This document shows, piece by piece, positions 19,804-28,196 of a DNA stretch of 64,000 nucleotides. The first letter of the stretch is position 1. Every line of letters begins with the position of its first letter. The notes beneath the pieces are model-generated. The model was not told the origin of the DNA and made no database searches. It was given only the letters and a program-made list of their open reading frames with translations. Made by a program: the position numbers and the translations under genes. The stretch is from Cryptosporangium arvum DSM 44712 (GTDB lineage Bacteria; Actinomycetota; Actinomycetes; Mycobacteriales; Cryptosporangiaceae): positions 3,100,001-3,164,000 of the forward strand of contig NZ_KK073874.1 in the NCBI RefSeq assembly GCF_000585375.1, read 5' to 3'.

Positions 19804-20504
19804 GTGGACGCGGCGATACGCACCTACTACGAGCGCGGCGGGGAGCTGACCCGGCTCGACGCCGGGAACGGGCGGCTGGAGTTCCTGCGCACGCAGGACA
19901 TTCTCCGGCGGGTGCTGCCGCCGGGCCCGGTGCTCGACGTCGGCGGCGCCACCGGGGTCCACGCCCGCTGGCTGGCGGCCGACGGCCACCCGGTCCGGCT
20001 CGTCGACCCGCTCCCGTCGCACGTGGCGCACGCCGCGTCGATCCCCGGCGTCGACGCCGTGCGGGGCGACGCCCGGCGCCTGGACGAGCCGGCCGGCGCG
20101 TACGCGGCGACGCTCCTGCTCGGCCCGCTCTACCACCTGACCGACCGGGCCGACCGGATCGCGGCCCTGCGTGAGGCCGTGCGCGTCACCGCGCCGGGCG
20201 GGGTCGTGGTGGCGGCGACGATCGCGCGGCACGCCGGGCTGTGGGACGCGGTGGCCCCCGACCGCTACGCGCGCCCGGCGGTGCGGCACCTCGTCGAGGT
20301 CGAGGTCGCCACCGGGGTGCACGACGGGCTGGCCGAGGAGCTGCTCACGCTCGCGTACTTCCACACCGCCGACGAGATCCGCGACGAGTTCGCCGCGGCG
20401 GGGCTGCCCGGCGCCACCCGGTACGCGTGGTCGAACAGGACGAGAGCCAGTTCGGGGCCACCTCGCACCTGCTCACGGTCGGGCGGCGGCCAGCGAGCGG
20501 CTGA
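19804..20504 (+). pseudogene. Class I SAM-dependent methyltransferase, broken by internal deletion/frameshift
   Basis: The 5' part reads as a methyltransferase: LEFLRTQDILRRVLPPGPVLDVGGATGVHARWLA, LLGPLYHLTDRADRIAALREAVRV and TADEIRDEFAAAGLPGA. Homologues then have about 35-40 residues (a VGVEGP...DLDER block) before an ending like LLGASPHLLAVARR. Here the matching tail QFGATSHLLTVGRRPASG appears at once but in another frame (stop at 20504). Reading on in the first frame gives low-complexity sequence antisense to the TetR gene up to 20835. A deletion of roughly 100 bp with frame change is inferred; a 343-residue read-through product is the alternative. Confidence 0.65.
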
Positions 20505-21156
20505 GCCATTCGCTCATCAGCGTCCGCTCGGCGTCGGTGAGGGCAGGCAGTTCGCCGATCCGCGTGCCGAACGTGACCGCGACCGTGCGCAGCGAGTCGT
20601 CGGCCGCCGCCGGCCGGGCGCTGAGGATGCGGCCGGCGACCGCGTCGAACATCGCGTCGGCGAGGCCCTCGTCGCGCTGGTCGGCGGGTTGGCCGAGCAG
20701 CGTCAGCACCGTGCCGGTACCGGCCGAGTGGATGATCCACACCGCGCGGTCCTCGTCGACGCGCAGCAGCCCGGCGGTGGCCAGCGCGCGGATCTTGCCG
20801 CGCAGCTTCTCGATGCCCGCGGCCAGCGCCGGTGACGGGGTGCTGCGCTCCCGGGCGTAGAGCAGCGCATAGAGGCCGGGGTTGGCCAGGCCGAACCGGA
20901 TCTGGGCGTGCCAGCCGGAGCGGAGGTCGGCGACCGGGTCGTCGTCGACGTCCTGCCGCACCTTCTCCGCGACGTAGGTGGCCATCACGTGTTCGGCGAC
21001 CGCGTCGACGAGCCCCTCCTTGTCGCCGAACAGCCGGTAGATCGTGGGCGCCTGGACGTCGGCGGCCTCGGCCACGGCGCGGGTGGTCACCGCGCGGACC
21101 CCCTGCTCGCGCAGGAGCTTGGCCGCGGCTTCGACGATCTGGTCTCTTCCGGTCAC
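20473..21156 (-). CDS. TetR/AcrR family transcriptional regulator
   Basis: 227-residue repressor starting at GTG 21156. The HTH reads VRAVTTRAVAEAADVQAPTIYRLFGDKEGLVDAVAEHVM; the C-terminal domain is all-helical with no recognised ligand site. It is divergent from an NmrA-like NAD(P)-binding protein across 90 bp containing an imperfect 35-bp inverted repeat, which makes that gene its likely target. Its 3' end overlaps the tail of the broken methyltransferase. Confidence 0.9.
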   Translation of the reverse strand: MTGRDQIVEAAAKLLREQGVRAVTTRAVAEAADVQAPTIYRLFGDKEGLVDAVAEHVMATYVAEKVRQDVDDDPVADLRSGWHAQIRFGLANPGLYALLYARERSTPSPALAAGIEKLRGKIRALATAGLLRVDEDRAVWIIHSAGTGTVLTLLGQPADQRDEGLADAMFDAVAGRILSARPAAADDSLRTVAVTFGTRIGELPALTDAERTLMSEWLSRSLAAARP

Positions 21157-21175
21157 CTATCAACGATAACAAATC

Positions 21176-21225
21176 GACGTTAGCGCTGGAATCGAACCAG
21201 TGCTAACGTCATTTGCGTAGCACTG
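21176..21225. promoter_or_regulatory. Inverted repeats, probable TetR operator
   Basis: Arms 21176-21189 (GACGTTAGCGCTGG) and 21197-21210 pair at 13 of 14 positions around a 7-base spacer. A second perfect pair, CCAGTGCT (21197-21204) and AGCACTGG (21218-21225), overlaps it. Both lie between the divergent TetR and NmrA-like genes. Confidence 0.7.
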
Positions 21226-21246
21226 GAAACAACCAGGGAGTCAGCC

Positions 21247-22101
21247 ATGTTCGTCATCACCGGAGCCACCGGCCAGCTCGGATCGCGGATCGTCGAGCGG
21301 CTGCTGCGGCAGGTGCCGGCCGAGCGCGTCGCGGTCAGCGTGCGTGAACCGGCGAAGGCCGGCGCGCTCGCCGAGCGCGGCGTCCGGGTCCGCGGCGCGG
21401 ACTTCACCGACCCGGCCTCGCTGCGCGACGCGTTCGAGGGCGCCGAGCAGGTGCTCGTCGTCTCGGCCGCGATCCGCGGCGCCGACGAGGCGGTCGCCGC
21501 GAACACCGCCGCGCTCGACGCGGCCAAGGCGGCCGGCGCGAAGCGGATCCTCTACACCAGCCACCAGGCGGCGTCCCGCGACTCGCTGTTCGGCGCGGCG
21601 CAGACGCACGCGCGCACCGAGGAGCACCTGGCCGGGCTCGGCGTGCCGTTCACCGCGCTGCGCAACGGCTACTACGCCACGGCGATCGGCCTGACCCTCG
21701 GTGGTGTCCGGGAGACCGGCCGGCTGGCGCTGCCAGCGGACGGCCCGTTCTCCTGGACCTGGCACGACGACCTGGCCGACGTCGCGGTGGCCGCGCTGAC
21801 CACCGACGGCCTCTTCGACGGCGCCACGCCGCCGCTGACCGCCCCCGAAGCGCTGGACTTCGAGGGCGTGGCCGCCGTCGTCGGCGAGGTGCTCGGCCGC
21901 ACCGTGACCCGGGTCGTGGTCAGCGACGAGGAGTGGGCCGCCGCCAGCGGGCTACCGCCGGCCGCCGCCGAGTTCATGCTCGGCATGTTCCGCGCCGCCC
22001 GCCGGGGCGAGTTCGCGGTCACCGACCCGACGCTGGAGACGGTGCTCGGCCGGCCCGCGACCCGCGTGCGTACCGTCCTGGAGCGGCTGCTTCAGGCCTG
22101 A
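21247..22101 (+). CDS. NmrA-like NAD(P)H-binding oxidoreductase (QOR2 type)
   Basis: 284 residues, atypical SDR. The N-terminal MFVITGATGQLGSRIVERLL is the dinucleotide-binding motif; RGADFTDPASLRDAFEGAEQVLVVSA and ALRNGYYATAIG are typical of the NmrA/quinone oxidoreductase 2 group. It lacks the classical YxxxK tetrad order. It may be an NADPH-quinone reductase or redox sensor induced when the divergent TetR is released. An agggag-type ribosome site precedes the ATG. Confidence 0.88.
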   Translation: MFVITGATGQLGSRIVERLLRQVPAERVAVSVREPAKAGALAERGVRVRGADFTDPASLRDAFEGAEQVLVVSAAIRGADEAVAANTAALDAAKAAGAKRILYTSHQAASRDSLFGAAQTHARTEEHLAGLGVPFTALRNGYYATAIGLTLGGVRETGRLALPADGPFSWTWHDDLADVAVAALTTDGLFDGATPPLTAPEALDFEGVAAVVGEVLGRTVTRVVVSDEEWAAASGLPPAAAEFMLGMFRAARRGEFAVTDPTLETVLGRPATRVRTVLERLLQA

Positions 22102-22496
22102 ACGATCGCGAACTCGACCACGGCGAGTTCCTGCCGCTCGCTGCCCTCGACGCGGACCGCGGTGAGGCGGTGCAGGCCCCACTCGACGAACGTGAGGTCG
22201 GCGAGTTCGATGACCCGCGGCTCGTGGATCGGCGTCCCCGGGATCTGGTGGATCGTGTTCACGACGAAGTGGTGATCGACGTGGCCGAGCGCTTTCGTCG
22301 GCCCCTCGATCTCGATCCGGATCACCGGGGTGCGGTCGACCTCGTCGGGCGTGACGCCGAAGACGGCGGCGAACGTGACGTTCGCGGTCGCGGGCAACGC
22401 GGGGAGCTTGGCCCACTCCCAGCCGGCGCCCTCCACGTACAACAGCCCGGCTTCCACATGGGCTGAATGCGCGACCATCGCCGCCACTGCACGCAT
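22092..22496 (-). CDS. Hypothetical protein, possibly DUF6941 family
   Basis: 134-residue soluble protein without a known function. It begins MRAVAAMVAHSAHVEAGLLYVEGAGWEW and continues as an all-beta pattern (IRIEIEGP, FVVNTIHQIPG, QELAVVEFAIVQA). The HxEAGLLYVEGAGW opening resembles DUF6941 proteins, but this assignment is tentative. The ATG at 22496 has a gagggg site eight bases upstream; longer upstream frames have none. It converges with the NmrA-like gene, overlapping by 10 bp. Confidence 0.7.
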   Translation of the reverse strand: MRAVAAMVAHSAHVEAGLLYVEGAGWEWAKLPALPATANVTFAAVFGVTPDEVDRTPVIRIEIEGPTKALGHVDHHFVVNTIHQIPGTPIHEPRVIELADLTFVEWGLHRLTAVRVEGSERQELAVVEFAIVQA

Positions 22497-22581
22497 GAAC
22501 CGTGTCCCCTCGCTCCCAGGTTTCCTCCCCCGAGTTTCGCAGGTCGGTGCACGGTCGGAATCCCGGGATACCGTGATCGGC

Positions 22582-22980
22582 GTGGAACCGCGCGCGCTGA
22601 TCGGTGAGTGGACGATGGCCCGGCGGGTCGTCGATCGGTCGGCCGGGACGTACGGAACGGTGGCCGGAGCGCTCGTCGTCACGGCGTTCGAGTCGGGGGT
22701 GCGGTTCGCGGAGAGTGGCGTCCTGCGCTGGCAGGGGGCCGAGCTCCCGGTCTACCGCGTCTCGTTGCTGCAGCCGCTCGACGGCGAGTGGTGGATGTTG
22801 TTCGAGGACGGCCGGCCGTTCCACCCGTGGCGGCCGGGCACACCGGTCGTCCACCCGTGTGGCCGGGACACCTACGACGGGGTGGTCGCGCTGGACCGCG
22901 GAGGCCACCGCCTGCGGACGCTCTGGGACGTGCACGGCCCGGCCAAGCGCCAGCGGCTGGTCACGCGCTTCACGCGTTAA
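22582..22980 (+). CDS. DUF6314 family protein
   Basis: 132-residue soluble protein. The pattern ALIGEWTMAR, GVLRWQGAELPVYR, WWMLFEDGRPFHPWRPG, HPCGRDTYDG and VHGPAKRQRLVTRFTR matches DUF6314, a lipocalin-like family of unknown role. I chose GTG 22582 because TACCGT stands exactly seven bases before it, the leaderless signature; GTG 22573 is an alternative and would add three residues. Confidence 0.82.
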   Translation: MEPRALIGEWTMARRVVDRSAGTYGTVAGALVVTAFESGVRFAESGVLRWQGAELPVYRVSLLQPLDGEWWMLFEDGRPFHPWRPGTPVVHPCGRDTYDGVVALDRGGHRLRTLWDVHGPAKRQRLVTRFTR

Positions 22981-23070
22981 CTCATCACGGCCCGGTCGCG
23001 ACGCGGCGCGGCGGCTGTGCCTCCACCGGGCCGAGCGGCGAAGATGCCCGGACACCGAGGGAGGTCGACG

Positions 23071-23844
23071 ATGACTACTCAAGACGTTCCGGTGCTGGAG
23101 GTGTCCGAACCGCAGGCCGGCGAGGCGCCCGGGTTCGCGGTCGGGGTGACGCTGGGCGGGAAGCTCGCGCCCGACGTCGCCCGCTACGCCCGGACGGCGA
23201 TCCGGGCCGCGGTCGGGGACCACCGCGGCCCGGTGCTCCGCGCCGACGTGCGGATCGTGCGCTACGACGACCCGTCGCTGGAGCGGCCGGTCGCGTCCTA
23301 CGCCACCGTCAACCTGAACGGCACGCGGGTCCGCGTCCACACGACGGCGACCACCGCCCACGAGGGGCTGGACGAACTCCGGCAGGAGCTCCGCGCGGCG
23401 CTCGACCGCTCGGACTCCGACCGGCGCGCCGACGCGCAGCGCCGCCCCGCGGCCACGCAGATGCCGGCCGCGCCACGCATCCGGGTGCCGGGCGTGGTGT
23501 CGGGGGAGTGCAGCGTGGACGAGGCGATCGGGGTGCTGGACCTGCTCGACCGGGACTTCGAGTTGTTCCACGACAGCGGCAGCGGCGAGGACACGGTCGT
23601 GTACCGGGCCGGCCCGACCGGCTACCGGCTGGTGCAGGCGCGCCGCTCGCCGATCGAGCGCTGCCCGGCGGTCGCGGTGTCGATCGACCGCGAGCCCGCC
23701 CCGCGGCTGAGCGTCGAGGTGGCGGCGATCCGGCTGGCGCGCAGCGAAGCGCCGTTCGTGTTCTTCACCGACGTGGCGACGGACCGGGGCACGGTGCTCT
23801 ACGTCCGCCGCGACGGCGACTACGGCCTGGTGACGCTGGACTGA
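23071..23844 (+). CDS. Ribosome hibernation factor-like protein (HPF/RafH type)
   Basis: 257 residues. The N-terminal 100 residues resemble the S30AE domain of hibernation factors (VGVTLGGKLAPDVARYARTAI; VNLNGTRVRVHTTATTAHEGLDELRQELRAAL). Two copies of the S30EA C-terminal dimerisation domain follow: DEAIGVLDLLDRDFELFHDSGSGEDTVVYRAGPTGYRLVQ and VEVAAIRLARSEAPFVFFTDVATDRGTVLYVRRDGDYGLVTL. A tandem C-terminal arrangement is known in actinobacterial stress-linked homologues. ATG 23071 has an ideal GGGAGG site. It probably binds and silences ribosomes under stress. Confidence 0.8.
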   Translation: MTTQDVPVLEVSEPQAGEAPGFAVGVTLGGKLAPDVARYARTAIRAAVGDHRGPVLRADVRIVRYDDPSLERPVASYATVNLNGTRVRVHTTATTAHEGLDELRQELRAALDRSDSDRRADAQRRPAATQMPAAPRIRVPGVVSGECSVDEAIGVLDLLDRDFELFHDSGSGEDTVVYRAGPTGYRLVQARRSPIERCPAVAVSIDREPAPRLSVEVAAIRLARSEAPFVFFTDVATDRGTVLYVRRDGDYGLVTLD

Positions 23845-23900
23845 GCGCGGTCGACGGTGCCGTGCCACGAGCCCGTAGCCGCATCACGGGCGCCGAGCGG

Positions 23901-24080
23901 TCAGGCGGCGGCCCGGAAGTCGGCCAGTCCGGGGCCGTGCTGGCGGCGGAGTTCGGCGGCCAGGGACTCGGGGGCGGTGTAGTAGCCCACCAGGTACCCC
24001 CGGCAGGACAGGCGGAGGCGGGGGACGCCGTCCAGCGTCACCGGCTCGATCGCCCACTCGCCGCAGCACACGCACCTCAT
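23901..24080 (-). CDS. Small cysteine-containing protein, unknown
   Basis: 59 residues starting MRCVCCGEWAIEPVTLDGVPRLRLSCRGYLVGYYTAPESLAAELRRQHG. A CxxC pair and one further cysteine suggest a degenerate zinc knuckle. Length and codon pattern are consistent with a real gene, but there is no strong ribosome site and no recognised family. It is divergent from the EEP phosphodiesterase. Confidence 0.5.
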   Translation of the reverse strand: MRCVCCGEWAIEPVTLDGVPRLRLSCRGYLVGYYTAPESLAAELRRQHGPGLADFRAAA

Positions 24081-24238
24081 ACGACCCAACGTGCGTCGGC
24101 GAAGTTGCAGGCCGATCGGCCGCAGGGTCGATCTTCGGCCCGCGCGGCGGTTGGTGCGGGCGGCCGCCACCCCGGGCCGGGACGGCGACGGCCCGGTTCC
24201 GGCGCCAGCTCCGGCGGCGCGTCGCTACGCTCGAGAGG

Positions 24239-24274
24239 ATGACACGACGCCCGGCGGAGGGGCGCCCCTCGTGA
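24239..24274 (+). CDS. Leaderless upstream ORF (11 codons) coupled to the EEP gene
   Basis: TACGCT (24226-24231) followed by seven bases and ATG predicts a leaderless start here. The ORF encodes MTRRPAEGRPS, and its TGA overlaps the GTG of the EEP gene (GTGA). The main gene also has its own ggagggg site inside the uORF. Translation coupling is inferred. Confidence 0.45.
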   Translation: MTRRPAEGRPS

Positions 24275-25083
24275 CGCTCCGGATCGCGACCCTGAACGTC
24301 TGCGGGCTGCCGTCCTGGCTGTCGCGGCTGCCGCCGATCGAGGACCGGGCCGCCGGGATCGGCCGGTCGCTCGAAGCGTCCGAGGTCGACGTGTTCACGG
24401 TCCAGGAGCTCTGGGGCCGACGCTCGGCGCGCGCGTTGCAGCGGCACCTGCCGTCGTTCCGGCACGTGGCGTGGCACGCGGCGGCGAGCGGCGGCCCGGC
24501 CGGGGGAGTGGCGACGTTCTCGCGGCGCCCGCTCGGCCCGGTGCGCTACCGCTCGTTCGCCGGCACCGCCCCGCGCACCAGCACGCCGTCGTTCCGCGCC
24601 TGGCGCGCGCTCAACGCCCGCCGGCAGGGCATGCTCGCGGTGACGCTCGACGACGTCCTGATCGTCACCACGCACCTCACCGCGAACAAGGACGGCGACT
24701 GGTCGGAGGGCAACCGCTACTACCAGTTCCACCGCGACCAGCTCGCGGTGCTCCACGCGTTCGTGCGGGAGCGGGGACCGGCCCGGCAGACCGTGCTCAC
24801 CGGCGACTTCAACATCGCGAGCCGCTCGCCGCTCCACCGGTTCGTGACCGAGGACGGCGCGTGGCACGACCCGTTCGAGCACACCGACCTGACGACGTTC
24901 CGCGCCGAGTACCTTCCGCGCGGCTCCACCGTCCACCGCATCGACTACATCCTGCTCGACGGACCGGCCGAGGCCCACGACGCGCGCGCCCTGTTCGCCG
25001 ACGAGGTGCTGTCCGACCACGTCGGCCTCACGCTCGCGCTCCGCGGCGGTACTCGCGTGGTGACACCCCCACCACCCGTTTGA
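24271..25083 (+). CDS. Endonuclease/exonuclease/phosphatase family protein
   Basis: 270-residue Mg-dependent phosphodiesterase of the EEP fold. It contains the catalytic motifs ATLNVCGLP, VDVFTVQELWG, TVLTGDFNIASRSPLHRF and, at the end, LSDHVGLTLAL. The short size and the Nxx..QE spacing resemble sphingomyelinase-like EEP members. There is no signal peptide, so the site of action is probably cytoplasmic. GTG 24271 has ggagggg upstream. The 3' end overlaps the convergent AraC gene by 56 bp. Confidence 0.87.
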   Translation: MTLRIATLNVCGLPSWLSRLPPIEDRAAGIGRSLEASEVDVFTVQELWGRRSARALQRHLPSFRHVAWHAAASGGPAGGVATFSRRPLGPVRYRSFAGTAPRTSTPSFRAWRALNARRQGMLAVTLDDVLIVTTHLTANKDGDWSEGNRYYQFHRDQLAVLHAFVRERGPARQTVLTGDFNIASRSPLHRFVTEDGAWHDPFEHTDLTTFRAEYLPRGSTVHRIDYILLDGPAEAHDARALFADEVLSDHVGLTLALRGGTRVVTPPPPV

Positions 25084-25936
25084 ACGCGGTGCTGAACGCG
25101 GTCTCCGACCCGTACCCCACGGACCGGGCGATCACGGCCACCGGCTCGTCGCCGCGGCGCAGCCGGTTCGACGCCAGCTCCATCCGCCAGCCGGTCAGGT
25201 ACTCCAGCGGGGCCCGGCCGACGACCGCGGTGAACCGCTCGGCGAGCGTCGAGCGCGACACCGAGGCCGCGTCGGCCAGCGAGGCGACGGTCCACGGGGC
25301 GGCGGGCGCGGCGTGCACGGCACGCAGCGCGGCTGCCACCACCGGATCGGTCAACCCCGCGAGCCAGCCCGTCACGGCCGCGTCGGCGCGCCCCAGGTGC
25401 CAGCGCAGGATCCGGACGAACAGCACGACCGCCAGATGCTCGGCCACCAGCGCCGCCCCCAGCGCCGGTGACCGGAGCTCGCTCCCGATCTCGTCCAGCG
25501 CCCAGCGCAGGGCGTCGGCCTGATCACCGGGCACGTGGATCACCGGCGGCAACGCGTCGAGCAGGACGGCGCCGGCCCGGTCTCCGAACGAGAACCGGCC
25601 GCCGACCAGCACCACGTCCGCGCCCTCGCCGGTGTGCGCCATCCCGTCGGCCGCGGCGGCGAACACCGGCCCGGCCGGCACCGCTGGTGCCGCGAGGTCG
25701 GACGCCAGCACGTACGGCACCGGCCGCGTCAGCAGGTAACAGTCACCGGCGGTCAGCCGGACGGTCTCGTCCCCGACCCGCAACCAGCACTGCCCCTCGC
25801 GGACGACGTTGAACTTCACGCCGTCCGGCGCGGCGAACGCCACCGCCCACCGCCCCCCGGCGGTCAGCCCGGCCGACACGTGGCCGCGGGCGTCGAGCAG
25901 AGTGAGCACGCCTTCCAACGGATCCTGGACGATCAC
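25028..25936 (-). CDS. AraC family regulator with cupin sensor domain
   Basis: 302 residues. The N-terminal cupin (VKFNVVREGQCWLRVGDETVRLTAGDCYLLTRPVPYVLASD) is followed by a middle helical region and a C-terminal AraC double HTH (WTVASLADAASVSRSTLAERFTAVVGRAPLEYLTGWRMELASNRLRRGDEPVAVIARSVGYGSETAFSTAFKRVVGVSPREYRR). The GTG at 25936 has ggag seven bases upstream. It is divergent from an SDR gene 58 bp away, its likely target. Confidence 0.9.
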   Translation of the reverse strand: MIVQDPLEGVLTLLDARGHVSAGLTAGGRWAVAFAAPDGVKFNVVREGQCWLRVGDETVRLTAGDCYLLTRPVPYVLASDLAAPAVPAGPVFAAAADGMAHTGEGADVVLVGGRFSFGDRAGAVLLDALPPVIHVPGDQADALRWALDEIGSELRSPALGAALVAEHLAVVLFVRILRWHLGRADAAVTGWLAGLTDPVVAAALRAVHAAPAAPWTVASLADAASVSRSTLAERFTAVVGRAPLEYLTGWRMELASNRLRRGDEPVAVIARSVGYGSETAFSTAFKRVVGVSPREYRRGARA

Positions 25937-25994
25937 GAACAAACTCCGGTCGATCGATACTGTTAAGTCCAGAATACCGAGCGATGCTGGAACC

Positions 25995-26819
25995 ATGACC
26001 ACCTTGAACGGCCGCCGCGCCCTCGTCACCGGCGGTGCCTCCGGCATCGGTGCCGCCACCGTCCGTGCTCTCGTCACCGCCGGCGCCGACGTCACGATCG
26101 CCACCCGCGATCCCCGCCGCGCCGACGCCCTGCGCGCCGACAACGTCCACGTCCGTGCGCTCGACCTCGCCGACCTCGACTCGGTCGCCGGCTTCACCTG
26201 GGACGGCCCGCTCGACGTCCTCGTCGCCAACGCCGGCGTCATGGCCCTGCCGACCCGGCAGCTCTCCCCCCAGGGCTGGGAACTGCAGCTGGCCACGAAC
26301 TACCTCGGGCACTTCGCGCTGGCGCTCGGTCTGCACCCGCACCTGGCCGCGGCCGGCGACGCGCGCCTCGTCGTCGTCAGCTCCGGCGCGTACCGGAACG
26401 GACCGTTCGACTTCGACGACCCGCAGTTCGCCCGGCGTCGCTACGAGCCGTTCCTGGCGTACGCGCAGTCGAAGACCGCGACGCTGCTGTTCACGGTGGG
26501 GGCCGCCGGCCGCTGGGCCGCCGACGGGATCGTCGCGAACGCCGTCAACCCCGGCTACGTCCACACCGAACTGCAACGGCATCTGGACGACGACACGATG
26601 CGCGCCTTCGGCGCGATGGACGAGGCCGGCAATCTCGTCACCCCGGACTACTACCGCACTCCCGAGCAGGCCGCGGCCACCTCGCTGCTGCTGGCGACCG
26701 CGACGACGACCGGCGGCTACTACGAGGACGGCCACGAGGTCGCGCCGGAGCCGTTCGCGAGCGACCCGGAGGCCGCCGACCGGCTCTGGCGCCTCGGCGA
26801 GGACACCGTCCTCAGGTAG
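25995..26819 (+). CDS. SDR family oxidoreductase
   Basis: 274 residues. The cofactor site is TGGASGIG, the NAGVMALP motif is in the middle, and the active-site lysine follows the tyrosine in YAQSK. The region NGPFDFDDPQFARRRYEPFLAYAQSKTATLLF is typical of the retinol-dehydrogenase/protochlorophyllide-reductase-like SDR branch. ATG 25995 overlaps the stop of a four-codon ORF beginning at 25984. It is probably regulated by the divergent AraC protein. The substrate is unknown. Confidence 0.88.
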   Translation: MTTLNGRRALVTGGASGIGAATVRALVTAGADVTIATRDPRRADALRADNVHVRALDLADLDSVAGFTWDGPLDVLVANAGVMALPTRQLSPQGWELQLATNYLGHFALALGLHPHLAAAGDARLVVVSSGAYRNGPFDFDDPQFARRRYEPFLAYAQSKTATLLFTVGAAGRWAADGIVANAVNPGYVHTELQRHLDDDTMRAFGAMDEAGNLVTPDYYRTPEQAAATSLLLATATTTGGYYEDGHEVAPEPFASDPEAADRLWRLGEDTVLR

Positions 26820-27795
26820 GGGTCCAGCCCAGCGCCGGGCCCAGTGTCCCGGCGATGTCGGTGAGGATCTGCACGTAGTCCTCGTGGTCGAAGCTGAACG
26901 GCAGCGCGAACGCCACCTCGCTCACCTCGGGGAAGGCCGCGTGGGCGGCGAGCTGCTCGGCGATCTGGCTCGACGGGCCGACCAGGTCGCGGGCGAACAG
27001 CATCCGGGCCGGGCCCTGCGGGGTCGTCGTCCGCGGGGTCCGCGCCTCGACGTACGCCTCGTACTTGGCGCGCTGCTCGGCCGACGCGCTGTCGGTGGGG
27101 ATCACGACCAGGCCCTGGGAGACGCGGCCGCCCGGGTTCGCCGCCCGGAACGTCCGGATGTGCGAGAGCTGGATCTGTGCGAAGTCCTCCGACTCCTCAG
27201 CCTTCACCACGCTGCTGGTCAGGAAGTTCATCCCGTTCTCGCCGGCCCACCGGGCCGAGCGGAGGCTCGCGCCGCCGTACCACATCCGGCCGCCGAGCCC
27301 GGGGGAGTGCGGCTCGATCCGGTTCGAGAACACCTCGAAGCCCTCGACGCCGGCGTCGGTGACCGTCTCGCCCCGGACGAAGCGCAGCAGCCGCGCCACC
27401 CGCTCGTAGCTGAAGTCCTCCTCGGTGTCGGGGTAGAGCGCGGGCTTCACCCGGTCGTAGTGCATCGGCGGGCCGACGCTGACGCCCGGCTCGAGCCGCC
27501 CACCGGAAAGGAGGTCGACGGTGGCCAGGTCCTCGGCCAGCCGCAGCGGGTTCTCCCAGCCCAGCGGGATCACCGCGGTGCCGAGGTGGATGCGGCTGGT
27601 GCGCTGCGAGGCCGCCGCCAGCACCGCCACCGGCGAGGAGATGCCGTACTGCAGGTGCCGGTGCCGCACCCAGGCGCTGTCGAAGCCGAGCTGCTCGCCC
27701 AGCTGGATGATCTCGAGCGTCGATTCGTGGCCGGGGCGCGGATCCGCCCCGTCGAACAGCCCGATCGTCAGAAAGCCCAGTTTGTTGATAGGCAC
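26812..27795 (-). CDS. LLM class flavin-dependent oxidoreductase
   Basis: 327-residue luciferase-like monooxygenase. It begins MPINKLGFLTIGLFDGADP (GTG 27795; TTG 27807 is possible) and contains FDSAWVRHRHLQYGISSPVAVLAAASQRTSRIHLGTAVIPLGWENPLRLAEDLATVDLLSGGR, GGASLRSARWAGENG and SQIAEQLAAHAAFPEVSEVAFALPF. It resembles FMN-linked bacterial luciferase-like proteins. Its 3' end overlaps the convergent SDR by 8 bp. Confidence 0.88.
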   Translation of the reverse strand: MPINKLGFLTIGLFDGADPRPGHESTLEIIQLGEQLGFDSAWVRHRHLQYGISSPVAVLAAASQRTSRIHLGTAVIPLGWENPLRLAEDLATVDLLSGGRLEPGVSVGPPMHYDRVKPALYPDTEEDFSYERVARLLRFVRGETVTDAGVEGFEVFSNRIEPHSPGLGGRMWYGGASLRSARWAGENGMNFLTSSVVKAEESEDFAQIQLSHIRTFRAANPGGRVSQGLVVIPTDSASAEQRAKYEAYVEARTPRTTTPQGPARMLFARDLVGPSSQIAEQLAAHAAFPEVSEVAFALPFSFDHEDYVQILTDIAGTLGPALGWTPT

Positions 27796-27842
27796 ACCGC
27801 TATTCAACCCCGGAATTCGGTGGACGGCGGTGGTGGGGTGAG

Positions 27843-28196
27843 GTGGTGAGTACTCGTACCTTTCGCATCACCGTCCGGGGTGTCTTCGACGGCCTCGACG
27901 CCGAGCAGCGCGCCGCGCTCCAGGCCCGAGCGGCCGAGCACGACGTGTTCACCGCCGCCTTCACCCCCGAGGGCACGCTGACGTACGACGTCGCGGCGCG
28001 GCCCGCGTTCACGTTCCGGTTCTCCGACACCGGTGACGACGAGGAGGACATCCTGGTCGCCACCGAGCTGGCCGAGGAGAAAGCCGCGGCGTGGCTCACC
28101 GAGCGGGGATACGGCTACAAGAACCTGCGCTCGACCGCGGAGGACCTGTCGATGGCCCCGCTCGGCAAGCGCGGCCGCCGCGAAGCGGGTCGCTAG
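27843..28196 (+). CDS. DUF6204 family protein
   Basis: 117 residues, small soluble protein of unknown function. It shows the family pattern TFRITVRGVFDGLDAEQRAALQARAAEHDVFTAAFTPEGTLTYD, then a DDEEDILVATELAEEKAAAWLTERGYGYKNLRSTAEDLSMAP ending. Tandem GTG codons at 27843 and 27846 leave a one-codon uncertainty in the start. The stop overlaps the convergent gene by 4 bp. Confidence 0.83.
   Translation: MVSTRTFRITVRGVFDGLDAEQRAALQARAAEHDVFTAAFTPEGTLTYDVAARPAFTFRFSDTGDDEEDILVATELAEEKAAAWLTERGYGYKNLRSTAEDLSMAPLGKRGRREAGR

Noticed and set aside
19804-20835. 343-residue version of the methyltransferase
   Set aside because: The last ~110 residues are antisense to a good TetR gene and lack family similarity. 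The conserved tail is in another frame.
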